A stretch of 64,000 nucleotides of DNA, from the NCBI RefSeq assembly GCF_000332095.2, contig NZ_KI913949.1:2208752-2272751 (forward strand). The letters run 5' to 3'. The translations under genes were made by a program, and so were the position numbers. The DNA comes from Leptolyngbya sp. PCC 6406. Lineage in GTDB: Bacteria; Cyanobacteriota; Cyanobacteriia; Phormidesmidales; Phormidesmidaceae. Positions 25,583 through 33,787 of this stretch are shown in pieces. The first letter of the stretch is position 1. Each line of letters begins with the position of its first letter. The notes beneath the pieces are model-generated. The model did not search any database and was not told the origin of the DNA. It saw only the letters and a program-made list of their open reading frames with translations.

Positions 25583-25985
25583 TCATTGTGAGCCCTCCTC
25601 TGGTGGCATTGCAGACAATACGGCTATCTTGACCTGTTGGGCTAAGTCAAGAGCTTCAGATGCAGTTTCCTGAATCCGGAAAAAACTCCAGGTCGTAACG
25701 AGATTCCACCGCGTAAGGCATTAATTTAGCCAGACTATCGACATTCACTTGCCAACTATCAGCTATACCTTCACAGAGCTGGTTGAGTTCCAGCAGGTCA
25801 TGGATACGGGGAATCGCAATACCCTTGAATGCAAGAAATCCTTTCAAGTATGTCTCGGCAGCTTGTTGGGCATGGTAGCAAGCTGTGTCATACGGCCCAT
25901 CTGATGCCAACATAAGTTGAGCTGTAGTCAGGTCACTGTTGGCCTTGCGAAACCAGCCTGTGGCTAAATCACGCTGGTTTTTCAT
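25583..25985 (-). pseudogene. HEPN-domain toxin gene with C-terminal frameshift
   Basis: The intact frame stops at 25656 after 109 residues: a HEPN four-helix protein (ATGWFRKANSDLTTAQLML, YDTACYHAQQAAETYLKGFL, RIHDLLELNQL, AVESRYDLEFFPD). HEPN partners of MNT nucleotidyltransferases are RNase-type toxins with an Rx4-6H motif; that motif is not obvious here. Dropping one base from the six-T run (25680-25685) continues the protein as RIQETASEALDLAQQVKIAV and on to a stop at 25583, the usual length and C-terminal helix of the family. The shift is therefore real decay, slippage or a sequencing error. It overlaps the MNT gene by 17 bp. Confidence 0.75.
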
Positions 25986-26310
25986 ACAAGACTTTCCCCT
26001 CTCGTAGTGCGGTAGTTACGAACGCATTTGGTACCGCTGACCAGTCTTGAATTTCAGCCGGTGTCCAGACAGTAATATCCTTGGCTGGAAAAACTCCTGC
26101 CAGGGCTTTGTAGTAGCGAGGAGAGCGCTTATAGCGGGGTACGTCCGACTCTTCCACAACCAACAGGTCTAAGTCGCTCTCAGAGTGAGTATCTCCCCTG
26201 GCTTGAGAGCCAAACAGCACCACTTTGAGAGGCTCTCCCACTGACCGAATGTGGTCTACCACTTCTCTTAGCAAGGCTTGATCGACAGAAGGATAATCTA
26301 GTTCGGCCAT
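25969..26310 (-). CDS. MNT-type nucleotidyltransferase (antitoxin of HEPN/MNT pair)
   Basis: A 113-residue minimal nucleotidyltransferase. The signature VVLFGSQARGDTHSESDLDLLVVEE has GSxARGD and the SDxDLLV metal-binding aspartates. MNT antitoxins of the MntA/HepT class neutralise their HEPN partner, in known cases by adding AMP to it. It precedes the HEPN gene with a 17-bp overlap, the standard arrangement. The motif is intact, so the antitoxin should be active even if the toxin is not. Confidence 0.9.
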   Translation of the reverse strand: MAELDYPSVDQALLREVVDHIRSVGEPLKVVLFGSQARGDTHSESDLDLLVVEESDVPRYKRSPRYYKALAGVFPAKDITVWTPAEIQDWSAVPNAFVTTALREGKVLYEKPA

Positions 26311-26448
26311 AGGTATAGCGATCTTGCATGAGCTTTGAGTAAACCTCTTCGTGGGTGAAGCGAAGCGTAACCCACGCTACGACGGTCTTCAGAAATCAAA
26401 TGGGAGGGATTGCCCCTACAGATGGGACTTTGCTTTTGCGTACCTTCC

Positions 26449-27420
26449 TTAGCGCTGTCGCAGGCGATCGAGTTCGGCCTGGAGGTCGGCGAGTTCCTGT
26501 CGCAGTTGGTCTACAGTGCCATTAGCGGCAGCAGCATTGGCGGCGTCCACATTCACCGCGCTCTCCCTAGGGCCACGGCGGCGATAGTTGCCTGAGCGAA
26601 TCTGAGCGTATTCCTCAGAGGCGGCCCAGGTCTTGAGGTAATGGAGGCGATCCACCGGGAAGGGGTGGGTCATCATTGGACCTTGGCCCCCGTTGTATAG
26701 CAGGAATTTGTAGACTTGGCTCAGGCCGTCTTCGTCTAGATTTTGATAGGTATCGGCCTGTCGCTCAAAGGCTTCGAGGCTGACTTCATGGGCAAACCGA
26801 TGGCTGCCCCCTGCCCCTCGCATCATGGTTTGACTGACAAGGCGACAATTGTCCGTCACCAATAGAGCGGCGCGATCGCAGGACAATTCTGCCATCCGTC
26901 GCCATTCATAGAAGGCATAGATGAGGCCGCTGCCAATCATATTGCCCAGACCGAAGGTGAGTTCACCTACCACTGTGGCCGTGCTCATGGCCCACAGGGC
27001 CATTTGGGTCAGGGTGGTGTGGCCACATTTGATGTGACCCAGTTCGTGGGCTAGCACCGTATGGATTTCTTCGTCGCTGAGGAGGTCCAGTAGCCCCGTA
27101 TTCACCACCACACAGGGATGGTCTTCCCCCAGGGAGTAGCTGTTGACGGTGGGATTTTGGGCCACAAATAGGGTGGGTTCTGGATGCACATCTAGGGCTT
27201 GGACCGCATCTCGAAACAGGTGGTACAGCGTGGCATACTGCTGCGGGCCTACCTGGATGGCATTCCCCATCAGGGAGACAAACTGGGGTCGCTCGTAGAT
27301 AAACTCCACAAATTTGCGGGTGACGATGTCAAAGCCTGGGACGCTGCGGAGGGCTTCTTCGGCCTGTTGGTCCAGGGGATGACGAAAGGCGTCGCGGGAA
27401 ATTCCGGGGTAGTCGGGCAT
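26449..27420 (-). CDS. M48 family zinc metallopeptidase
   Basis: A 323-residue peptidase with zinc motif HELGH (125-129) and a downstream Glu ligand in WRRMAELSCDRAALL, the HtpX/M48 pattern. It has two moderately hydrophobic segments around 135-165 rather than the four membrane helices of HtpX, and the C-terminus is a coiled coil (VDQLRQELADLQAELDRLRQR). The ATG at 27420 is preferred over a TTG two codons upstream. Likely a membrane-associated quality-control protease. A perfect 11-bp inverted repeat (27489-27524) lies upstream and could bind a regulator. Confidence 0.88.
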   Translation of the reverse strand: MPDYPGISRDAFRHPLDQQAEEALRSVPGFDIVTRKFVEFIYERPQFVSLMGNAIQVGPQQYATLYHLFRDAVQALDVHPEPTLFVAQNPTVNSYSLGEDHPCVVVNTGLLDLLSDEEIHTVLAHELGHIKCGHTTLTQMALWAMSTATVVGELTFGLGNMIGSGLIYAFYEWRRMAELSCDRAALLVTDNCRLVSQTMMRGAGGSHRFAHEVSLEAFERQADTYQNLDEDGLSQVYKFLLYNGGQGPMMTHPFPVDRLHYLKTWAASEEYAQIRSGNYRRRGPRESAVNVDAANAAAANGTVDQLRQELADLQAELDRLRQR

Positions 27421-27488
27421 AGTCAATACTCGGGGGCGGCAAGGAACGGGGCTAGGGTTCTAGGGACGGGAGAGGATCCCACCCAAAA

Positions 27489-27524
27489 CCAATTCCCGCC
27501 TCTAGTGTAGAAAGCGGGAATTGG
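27489..27524. repeat. Perfect 11-bp inverted repeat upstream of M48 gene
   Basis: CCAATTCCCGC (27489-27499) and GCGGGAATTGG (27514-27524) with a 14-nt loop, 69 bp upstream of the M48 start. No T run follows on the minus strand, so an operator or leader hairpin is as likely as a terminator. Confidence 0.6.
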
Positions 27525-27596
27525 TACCGTCATCCCCAAGGCATGGGTAAAGACCCTACAAAGCCATCAAAACTGTGTACCCACCGTTTCGATGGA

Positions 27597-27615
27597 CTAG
27601 GGCGTGTGGACAATC
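27597..27615 (+). mobile_element. Solitary MITE terminus
   Basis: CTAGGGCGTGTGGACAATC matches the terminal inverted repeat of the 132-bp elements. No opposite end is found within the next few hundred bases, so it is a remnant or solo end. Confidence 0.6.
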
Positions 27616-27690
27616 AAGCCAGTAAAATGAGGAATGCTTCAACTGTACTACTCTCCAGTTAAGCTATGTTGCCCAGTTTTACTCTCCAGA

Positions 27691-28105
27691 TCAGGAGGGT
27701 GTCGATGGGGGAGGGATGAGTTTGGTGGCAGATGCAGCCAGCTTCAGGGCGATCGCCTTCTGGTCTTCTTTGGTGGTCGGCCATCCTTCAATATCGGCGT
27801 GGTTCGGGTTATCAGGAAAAGGTTGGGCCGTGACTCGCAGGGAACTCTACCAGACAATCCCTGGTTAGAATGTCTGACCGACCGTAGAAGGTACGCTGCT
27901 GTTGAGTCGCTACATTAACCCCAGCCTGCCAAATTTCCGCTTCCGTCGCACCTCGATGGCGGGTGACCGACAACTCTTGGTAAGGATGGGGGATAAACAG
28001 GTTGGGCTTTACGGAATGATCGCCTCGAAAATGACTGCTCTGCATAGCGTAGCGGGCGAGTAACTCCGTTTCTTCAACCGGAGGGATATTTTCTGGCTCA
28101 AGCAT
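27691..28105 (-). pseudogene. Frameshifted third gene of the TIGR04255 cassette
   Basis: The first frame (27812-28105) gives 97 residues: HPYQELSVTRHRGATEAEIW and TQQQRTFYGRSDIL, after which it ends in FPASHGPTFS. The +1 frame then continues LRVTAQPFPDNPNHADIEGW, then PTTKEDQKAIALKLAASATK and a proline-rich end, stopping at 27691. Removing one base from the CCC (minus strand) at 27840-27842 joins them into one protein of about 137 residues, the form I recall for this small cyanobacterial family. Function unknown. It is the last of three genes after the TIGR04255 gene, 6 bp after the second. Either a recent mutation or a base-calling error. Confidence 0.72.
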
Positions 28106-28111
28106 GAACCC

Positions 28112-28576
28112 TTAATTCTTAACTAGAGCAACTTCTTGAATCAGGTTGAGCAGCCGTTTTGGAACTTCCCCTAGAAACGGCTCTGAGCCCCGTGGATCGC
28201 TATTACCCAAAAGAGCCGCGTAATAGAGAATCCCTTCAGGGCTGATGCTAACTGAAATTGTCCAGTGGGGATCTCGATACCACTCAAGCGTTAAATGACC
28301 ATCGGGTTCTGCCCCTACAGAGGGCAAGGGAAAGCCCAAAGGCAGTGCTTGAATCACAGCATAGGCATAGTTCAGCGTTTCTTCTTTTGCCGGGAACGCA
28401 TCATAGCCATCCCAGTTGGGGAGTTTACACCCGGCCCAGGTGGTGACTAGCTCGTCGATGGCGGGCTGCTTGCTCAAAGCGGCAGTGTGGGCGAAGTACT
28501 GCTGATTGTCGCGGCTGACCTGGTCGATGTAGGTAGCGGTAGAGCTAACACCTCGGGGCAAAATGGCTGCGGTCAT
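28112..28576 (-). CDS. Conserved hypothetical protein, second gene of TIGR04255 cassette
   Basis: A 154-residue soluble protein I do not recognise by fold. The segment CKLPNWDGYDAFPAKEETL and the later LEWYRDPHWTISVSISPEGILYYAALLG (shown in part: EWYRDPHWTISVSISPEG) look like a conserved beta-rich domain. Its ATG overlaps the stop of the TIGR04255 gene by 4 bp, and the third gene begins 6 bp after its stop. The tight packing shows one transcript and suggests the three products act together. Confidence 0.75.
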   Translation of the reverse strand: MTAAILPRGVSSTATYIDQVSRDNQQYFAHTAALSKQPAIDELVTTWAGCKLPNWDGYDAFPAKEETLNYAYAVIQALPLGFPLPSVGAEPDGHLTLEWYRDPHWTISVSISPEGILYYAALLGNSDPRGSEPFLGEVPKRLLNLIQEVALVKN

Positions 28577-29361
28577 GGTGTGGCTCCAAAGCGTTCGAGG
28601 GCATGGGGGGTCATGCAGTTAAAGAAAACTTTATTTTTAAGCCAGCGCATTTCCTGGAGTCTTTGGGCTAGGGTGTCTTGGTCTAATTGAAGCAACTCAT
28701 GGGTGAAAACGTCGATATCCACAATTAAGGCTCGACCATCGGCGGGGTCTGCACCAGTAGGTTGGATGGTTCTGACCCAGTTGATGGAGTAGGGGTAGCC
28801 GGGGACTGGGTAGGTGTCTTGGTGGAAGAATGACTCGGTGGCGAGGTCTAAGCCCGGTGGTGGGGTGGGGACGGTGCTGAGATACTTGGAGGGTTGCTCA
28901 CCAACAGCCAGGGGAATGCGGTTGATATAGCGTACACCCAGACGCTGAATGATGGTCGGCGCGGCCAACTCTAAGAAAATATTCCAAAACCGCAGAGCCT
29001 CGGTTTGAAAGGTGGCCCACTCTTCGTAGGGTTCCAACCGGCTGAAGGTAACGCCGTTGAGGGTGAACTGGGCCACGTGGCGATTTTGCTCATCCTGAAG
29101 GCGAAAACCGCTCCACTGTGCCCGATGGAAGATTTCGGAAGACCCATCAGGTGCCCCAGTAGCACCAATTTGAACGTCATGCTGAGTCTGGAGGTTGGGA
29201 TAGTCGGGTAGCCGCTGGATTAACTCTGCTTTGAGGGCTTCGGGTTCTAGCTTTTTGCCAGCATGGGTCTGCCAATGAATCACCGCCTCTATGCTGGGGG
29301 GGGCTTGCAGGCTGGGAAACTCCTCGCTGAAATCGATACTGAACTTGGGCAGCGGGCTCAT
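28573..29361 (-). CDS. TIGR04255 family protein
   Basis: A 262-residue protein of the sporadically distributed TIGR04255 family. Signature parts are the early PSIEAVIHWQTHAG strand, GFRLQDEQNRHVAQF, RLEPYEEWATFQTEALRFW and LGVRYINRIPL. No enzyme motif is visible and the function is not known. Families with such patchy distribution are often linked to defence or mobile islands, but that is inference. It leads the three-gene cassette, with a 4-bp overlap to the second gene. Confidence 0.82.
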   Translation of the reverse strand: MSPLPKFSIDFSEEFPSLQAPPSIEAVIHWQTHAGKKLEPEALKAELIQRLPDYPNLQTQHDVQIGATGAPDGSSEIFHRAQWSGFRLQDEQNRHVAQFTLNGVTFSRLEPYEEWATFQTEALRFWNIFLELAAPTIIQRLGVRYINRIPLAVGEQPSKYLSTVPTPPPGLDLATESFFHQDTYPVPGYPYSINWVRTIQPTGADPADGRALIVDIDVFTHELLQLDQDTLAQRLQEMRWLKNKVFFNCMTPHALERFGATP

Positions 29362-29443
29362 GGCAGTGGGCTAGGGTTCTGAGTATCGACAGAATGAGGG
29401 TTCCAACTACTGGAACAGGCGCTGAAACCCTTGGTTTCTCATT

Positions 29444-30922
29444 CTAAATCTGGCGGAGTTGTTGCAGGGTACGGCGATAGGGTTCAGCCTGTCCTGTCTC
29501 TAGGTAGCGATTGGCGGCTTGTTCTAGATCCTGCCGTGCTCCAAAGCGGTCCCCTAGGCGCAGCCGTGACATGCCCCGCTGGTAGAACACATCTGGGCTC
29601 ACTGCTCCTTCTTCTACCGCAATCACCAGGGATAGATCATCATAGGCCCGTTGGCTGTCGCCCACTTGGGCGTAGACCATGCCCCGAGCGCTATAGGCCG
29701 CTGTGTAGTCTGGCCTCAGGAAGATGGCCTGGTTGTAGTCTGCCAGTGCTCCGGGTATGTCACCTCGGGCAAAGCGAACTTTGCCGCGCAGAGTGTAAAG
29801 CTCGGGGTTGTTGGGGTCTAGCGCTAAGGCTTGACTATAGTCCAGTAGGGCTTCTCGCTCATTGCCTCGGGCCAACTGGGCATCGCCTCGATAGCGATAG
29901 GCTAGGGCGGAATCACCATTCAATTCCAGGGCACGACTGAGGTCCGCGATCGCAGATCCATGATTCCCCATACTGCTGTGGAGGATGCCCCGGTTCAGAT
30001 AGCCGGCAAAGAAGCTGGTATCCCGGTTGATGGCTTCGTCTAAGTCTCGAATGGCTCTCTGGGGACGACCCTGGGCGGCGTAGACAAAGCTGCGGTTGTA
30101 GTAGGGTTCGACTGCGCCGGGGGTGTAGCGAACAGCGGTGTTGAGGTCGCGCTCGGCGTCGGTGAGGTTGCCTAGGTGATAATGGGCTACGCCGCGCCCA
30201 ACGTGGGCGATGCCGCTGGCACGGGTATTTTCAATGACGTAGGTGAAATCTGCGATCGCGGATCGATAGTCACCGGCCCGGTCGTAGGCAAAGCCCCGCA
30301 GAATGTAGGCGTTGAGGTTCTGGGGATTGATGCGAATCGCCTCGCTCAGGTTGGCGATGGCCGATTCAATGTTCCCAATCTGAGTATCTACCAGCCCCTG
30401 GTAGAGGTAGGCGCTGACCAGTTCCGGGTCATGGATCAACGCTTCCTGCACATCTACTAGGGCTTGGGTAATATTTCCCAACTCGTAGTAAGCGGTGCCC
30501 CGCAGTAGGTAGGCACGGGCCAGGGTCGGGTCTAGGCGAATGGCTTGGCTCAAGCTGCCAATAGCCTCATCAGCCCTGCCTAACTGGCTCAAGGCCGCAC
30601 CCCGATACATAAAGGCTGCGGCATAGTCGGGCTGCTGAACGATGGCGGCGTCAAAATCCGCGATCGCATTTACATATTCTCCCCGGTTGAAGTAATCCAC
30701 CCCCCGGTTGTACAGCTCCACCGGGCTGGGGGGCACCTCCTCTGGGGTCGTTTCCGCAGGCAGGTCTGAGGGCACGGCGGTGGGATCCGCATCCCCTGAA
30801 ACTTGGGACACTCGGGTTGGTTCCCCGGTGGTATGCGCCAATGTCGGGGTCGCAACAGCCCCACAGACTGTTAGGCAGCTCCACAGCGCGATCGCGGTTT
30901 TCAATGTTGTTAGCGTGGTCAT
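29444..30922 (-). CDS. Secreted tetratricopeptide-repeat protein (12 TPRs)
   Basis: About 492 residues from ATG 30922, which opens a signal peptide (MTTLTTLKTAIALWSCLTVC, cut near TLAH). An upstream start at 30964 adds 14 hydrophilic residues. After a Pro/Thr-rich linker, twelve consecutive 34-residue TPRs run from about residue 70 to the end, each with the R/Q-G-x-x-x-x-x-x-G and A-x-x-D/S-x-x-x-A-I positions. TPR solenoids bind peptides or partner proteins; this one would act outside the cytoplasm. The HIP1 site GCGATCGC appears in the repeats. No partner is indicated by neighbours. Confidence 0.9.
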   Translation of the reverse strand: MTTLTTLKTAIALWSCLTVCGAVATPTLAHTTGEPTRVSQVSGDADPTAVPSDLPAETTPEEVPPSPVELYNRGVDYFNRGEYVNAIADFDAAIVQQPDYAAAFMYRGAALSQLGRADEAIGSLSQAIRLDPTLARAYLLRGTAYYELGNITQALVDVQEALIHDPELVSAYLYQGLVDTQIGNIESAIANLSEAIRINPQNLNAYILRGFAYDRAGDYRSAIADFTYVIENTRASGIAHVGRGVAHYHLGNLTDAERDLNTAVRYTPGAVEPYYNRSFVYAAQGRPQRAIRDLDEAINRDTSFFAGYLNRGILHSSMGNHGSAIADLSRALELNGDSALAYRYRGDAQLARGNEREALLDYSQALALDPNNPELYTLRGKVRFARGDIPGALADYNQAIFLRPDYTAAYSARGMVYAQVGDSQRAYDDLSLVIAVEEGAVSPDVFYQRGMSRLRLGDRFGARQDLEQAANRYLETGQAEPYRRTLQQLRQI

Positions 30923-31070
30923 AGTCCTTAAATCCCTCCCTTCCCAGTGGCCAACCGAAGCCATGGCGCAATGATAGGTCAGCTTTTGTCAGATGCGCCG
31001 CCTAATTATGACGGGCAGTAGTGGGGCTAGGGTGCCCTGGAGAGGGTGGTTTGCGTGCAGGGGTGTGGAA

Positions 31071-31181
31071 GTGATGGGGTGTATAGCCGCAGCCCTTTCT
31101 GGAATGCCGTTCGGCCATACACCCCATCACCCCCATCCGGGATACAGTAAAAATCACCGTATTTGTAATCACCGTATTTGT
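31071..31181. promoter_or_regulatory. Inverted and tandem repeats upstream of the Amt fusion gene
   Basis: A perfect 14-bp inverted repeat (GTGATGGGGTGTAT at 31071-31084, complement at 31117-31130, 32-nt spacing) is followed by two exact 15-bp tandem copies of AATCACCGTATTTGT (31152-31166, 31167-31181). They lie 36-146 bp before the Amt-phosphatase start and may be regulatory. I looked for an NtcA site (GTA-N8-TAC) and did not find one. Confidence 0.5.
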
Positions 31182-31216
31182 ACTTATCCCTTCCTGGTGG
31201 GCCTGAAATCATCATT

Positions 31217-33673
31217 ATGGTTGCGCTGATCCTGAAATCGTCGGTTCTCCTGAAGTCCGCAGACCCGCTCTCGACCAATGTGACCGATACACTGTGGATT
31301 GTGGTCTGTGCTGGGCTTGTATTTTTGATGCAGCCCGGTTTTATGTGTCTAGAGTCGGGGCTCACCCGCTCTAAAAACAGCATTAACGTAGCCGTCAAAA
31401 ACCTGGCGGATTTTGGTCTCTCCCTACTCCTATTCTGGCTTTGGGGCTATGGGCTGATGTTTGGGCCAACGGTGGGGGGCTGGTTCGGCTGGGGCAACTT
31501 TGCCATTGATGGCGGTCATTACCCTGATCTGATTGCCTTCCTTGTCTTTCAAGCCATGTTTTGCAGCACCGCCACCACCATTCTGTCGGGGGCGGTGGCA
31601 GAGCGTCTGCGGTTTGGGGCCTATCTTGCGATCGCGGTTTGGGCCTCCGGGCTGATCTACCCCCTCTTTGGCAGTTGGGCCTGGAACGGCCTGGAACTAG
31701 GACAGGCTTCCGGCTGGCTGGGGAAGCTCGGATTCATCGACTTTGCCGGGGCCAGCGTTGTCCACAGCACCGGGGCTTGGATCAGTCTGGCCATCCTGCT
31801 ACACATTGGCCCCCGTTTAGGCCGATTCCCGGCCCAAGGTCCGCCCCAAAAAATCCAAGGATCGAACCTGCCCATGGCCATGTTGGGGGTAATGCTGCTG
31901 TGGTTTGGCTGGATTGGCTTTAACGGCGGCAGCACCCTAATCTTTACCAATCAAGTGGCAGGTATCATCCTCAATACCTTGATTGCCGGAGCCGCAGGCA
32001 TGATCACCGCAGGTCTCTTGAGCCTGCTGCGCTACCGCCACCTCGAAGTAGAACTGCTGTTAAACGGTTCCTTGGCAGGTCTAGTGGCCATCACCGCCAG
32101 TTGCCATGCCGTCACCACCCCTATGGCCTTTGTGATTGGGGCAGTGGGCAGTGGCATCATGATCCTGGTGATTCAGGCTCTGGAACACTGGCGCATCGAT
32201 GATGCGGTAGATGCCGTCGCGGTTCACGGCGGGGCGGGTCTCTGGGGCACGATGGCGGTGGGAATCTTTGGCCAGCTCGATGTACTGGGGACCAACCTCA
32301 GCCGAGGCCACCTCATTGCTATCCAGTTTATTGGGGTACTCACCTGCTTTTTCTGGGCCTTTGGCCTGACTTGGCTAGTGCTGAAGGGGATCGATCGCTG
32401 GCTACCGCTGCGAGTCTCCGCAGCGGAGGAGGAAATTGGCCTAAATGTGTCGGAGCACCGGGCCAAGACCGAACTCTATGACCTCTTGGAGGTGATGGAA
32501 TCCCAAACTAAAACCCAGGACCTCAGCCTGCGGGTACCCGCCAACCCCTTCACGGAGGTAGGTTACATTGCCACTCGCTACAACCAAGTCATCGCCACCC
32601 TAGAGCGCAAAACCCAAGAAACCCTAGCCTACCTGCAACAGGTCACCTTGGTCACAGCAGCGGCAACAGCGGTGGAAAATGACACCTTTCAACCCCTTCA
32701 GCTCAATCCCGTGGCCCAGCGCGCCGATGAACTGGGGCGACTGGCGCGGGTCTTTCAGCAGATGTTTGAACGGGTCAAAATTCGGGAGCGCAGCCTTCAG
32801 GAAGCCCGGAACCAACTGGCCCAGACCAATGCCCAACTGGAGGAGCGAGTGGTAGAACGCACTGCTGATCTAGCCCAGGCCAATGCCAAAATCCTTAGTT
32901 TGAACGAGCAACTCCAAGCAGAAAACCTGCGCATGGGGGCCGAGTTAGCGGTGACCCGCCGACTGCAAGAGATGATTCTGCCCACGGAGACGGAGCTGAA
33001 GGCAATTACAGGGGTAGACATCGCGGGTTTTATGGAACCGGCTGCCGAGGTGGGGGGCGACTACTATGACGTGCTGCAACAAGGCGATCGCATTCGCATA
33101 GGCATCGGCGATGTCACTGGCCACGGCCTAGAGAGCGGCATGGTGATGCTCATGGCCCAAACCGCCGTGCGGACCCTGATCGCTAATGGGGAAACGGACC
33201 CCGTCAAGTTGCTCACCGTAGTCAACCGCACGCTGTATGAGAACACACGGCGGATGCAGTCCCAAAAAAATATGACCATTACCCTGCTGGACTACGAAGC
33301 AGGTCTGTTACGCCTCAGTGGTCAGCATGAGGAATTGATCGTGGTGCGCCAAGCAGGAACGATTGAATCCATTGACACCATCGATCTCGGGTTTCCCCTG
33401 GGCCTAGAGCAGGACATTTCCCCTTTTCTAGCGGAAACCAATGTGCAGCTATATGCCGGTGATGTAGCCGTACTCTACACCGATGGCATCACCGAAGCCA
33501 TGAATGCTCAACGGCAGCAGTATGGCCTAGAGCAGTTCTACAAGGTTTTAATCCAATCCCGCGACAAAACCGCCCAGGAGATTCACCAAGCAGTGGTGGA
33601 GGATGTGCGCCGCCACATCGACGGGGAAGCCGTTGCCGATGATTTAACCCTGCTGATCCTGAAGCAACCCTGA
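31217..33673 (+). CDS. Ammonium transporter fused to SpoIIE/PP2C phosphatase
   Basis: An 818-residue fusion from ATG 31217. Residues about 15-400 form an Amt/Mep/Rh channel with eleven hydrophobic helices. Both pore histidines are present (ASVVHSTGAWIS and DAVAVHGGAGLWG), as is the FCSTATTILSGAVAER segment. Residues about 405-575 form a HAMP-like and coiled-coil linker (LRVPANPFTEVGYIATRYNQV; QTNAQLEERVVERTADLAQ). Residues about 590-815 form a SpoIIE/RsbU PP2C phosphatase with EVGGDYYDV, GDVTGHGLESG, YTDGITEAMN and ADDLTLLIL metal sites. Inference: a membrane ammonium sensor that dephosphorylates a target such as an anti-sigma-factor antagonist. No such target gene is adjacent. Confidence 0.95.
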   Translation: MVALILKSSVLLKSADPLSTNVTDTLWIVVCAGLVFLMQPGFMCLESGLTRSKNSINVAVKNLADFGLSLLLFWLWGYGLMFGPTVGGWFGWGNFAIDGGHYPDLIAFLVFQAMFCSTATTILSGAVAERLRFGAYLAIAVWASGLIYPLFGSWAWNGLELGQASGWLGKLGFIDFAGASVVHSTGAWISLAILLHIGPRLGRFPAQGPPQKIQGSNLPMAMLGVMLLWFGWIGFNGGSTLIFTNQVAGIILNTLIAGAAGMITAGLLSLLRYRHLEVELLLNGSLAGLVAITASCHAVTTPMAFVIGAVGSGIMILVIQALEHWRIDDAVDAVAVHGGAGLWGTMAVGIFGQLDVLGTNLSRGHLIAIQFIGVLTCFFWAFGLTWLVLKGIDRWLPLRVSAAEEEIGLNVSEHRAKTELYDLLEVMESQTKTQDLSLRVPANPFTEVGYIATRYNQVIATLERKTQETLAYLQQVTLVTAAATAVENDTFQPLQLNPVAQRADELGRLARVFQQMFERVKIRERSLQEARNQLAQTNAQLEERVVERTADLAQANAKILSLNEQLQAENLRMGAELAVTRRLQEMILPTETELKAITGVDIAGFMEPAAEVGGDYYDVLQQGDRIRIGIGDVTGHGLESGMVMLMAQTAVRTLIANGETDPVKLLTVVNRTLYENTRRMQSQKNMTITLLDYEAGLLRLSGQHEELIVVRQAGTIESIDTIDLGFPLGLEQDISPFLAETNVQLYAGDVAVLYTDGITEAMNAQRQQYGLEQFYKVLIQSRDKTAQEIHQAVVEDVRRHIDGEAVADDLTLLILKQP

Positions 33674-33787
33674 CCTTTATTTCGGCTCCGGTGTTGCTAA
33701 ACCCGAGCATGAATACCCTCATGGGTGAAGTTGGAATGGGTCCGGGCGATCCGCTAGCCTATGCGTGGAGAGCAGGACCCTTTTGCC

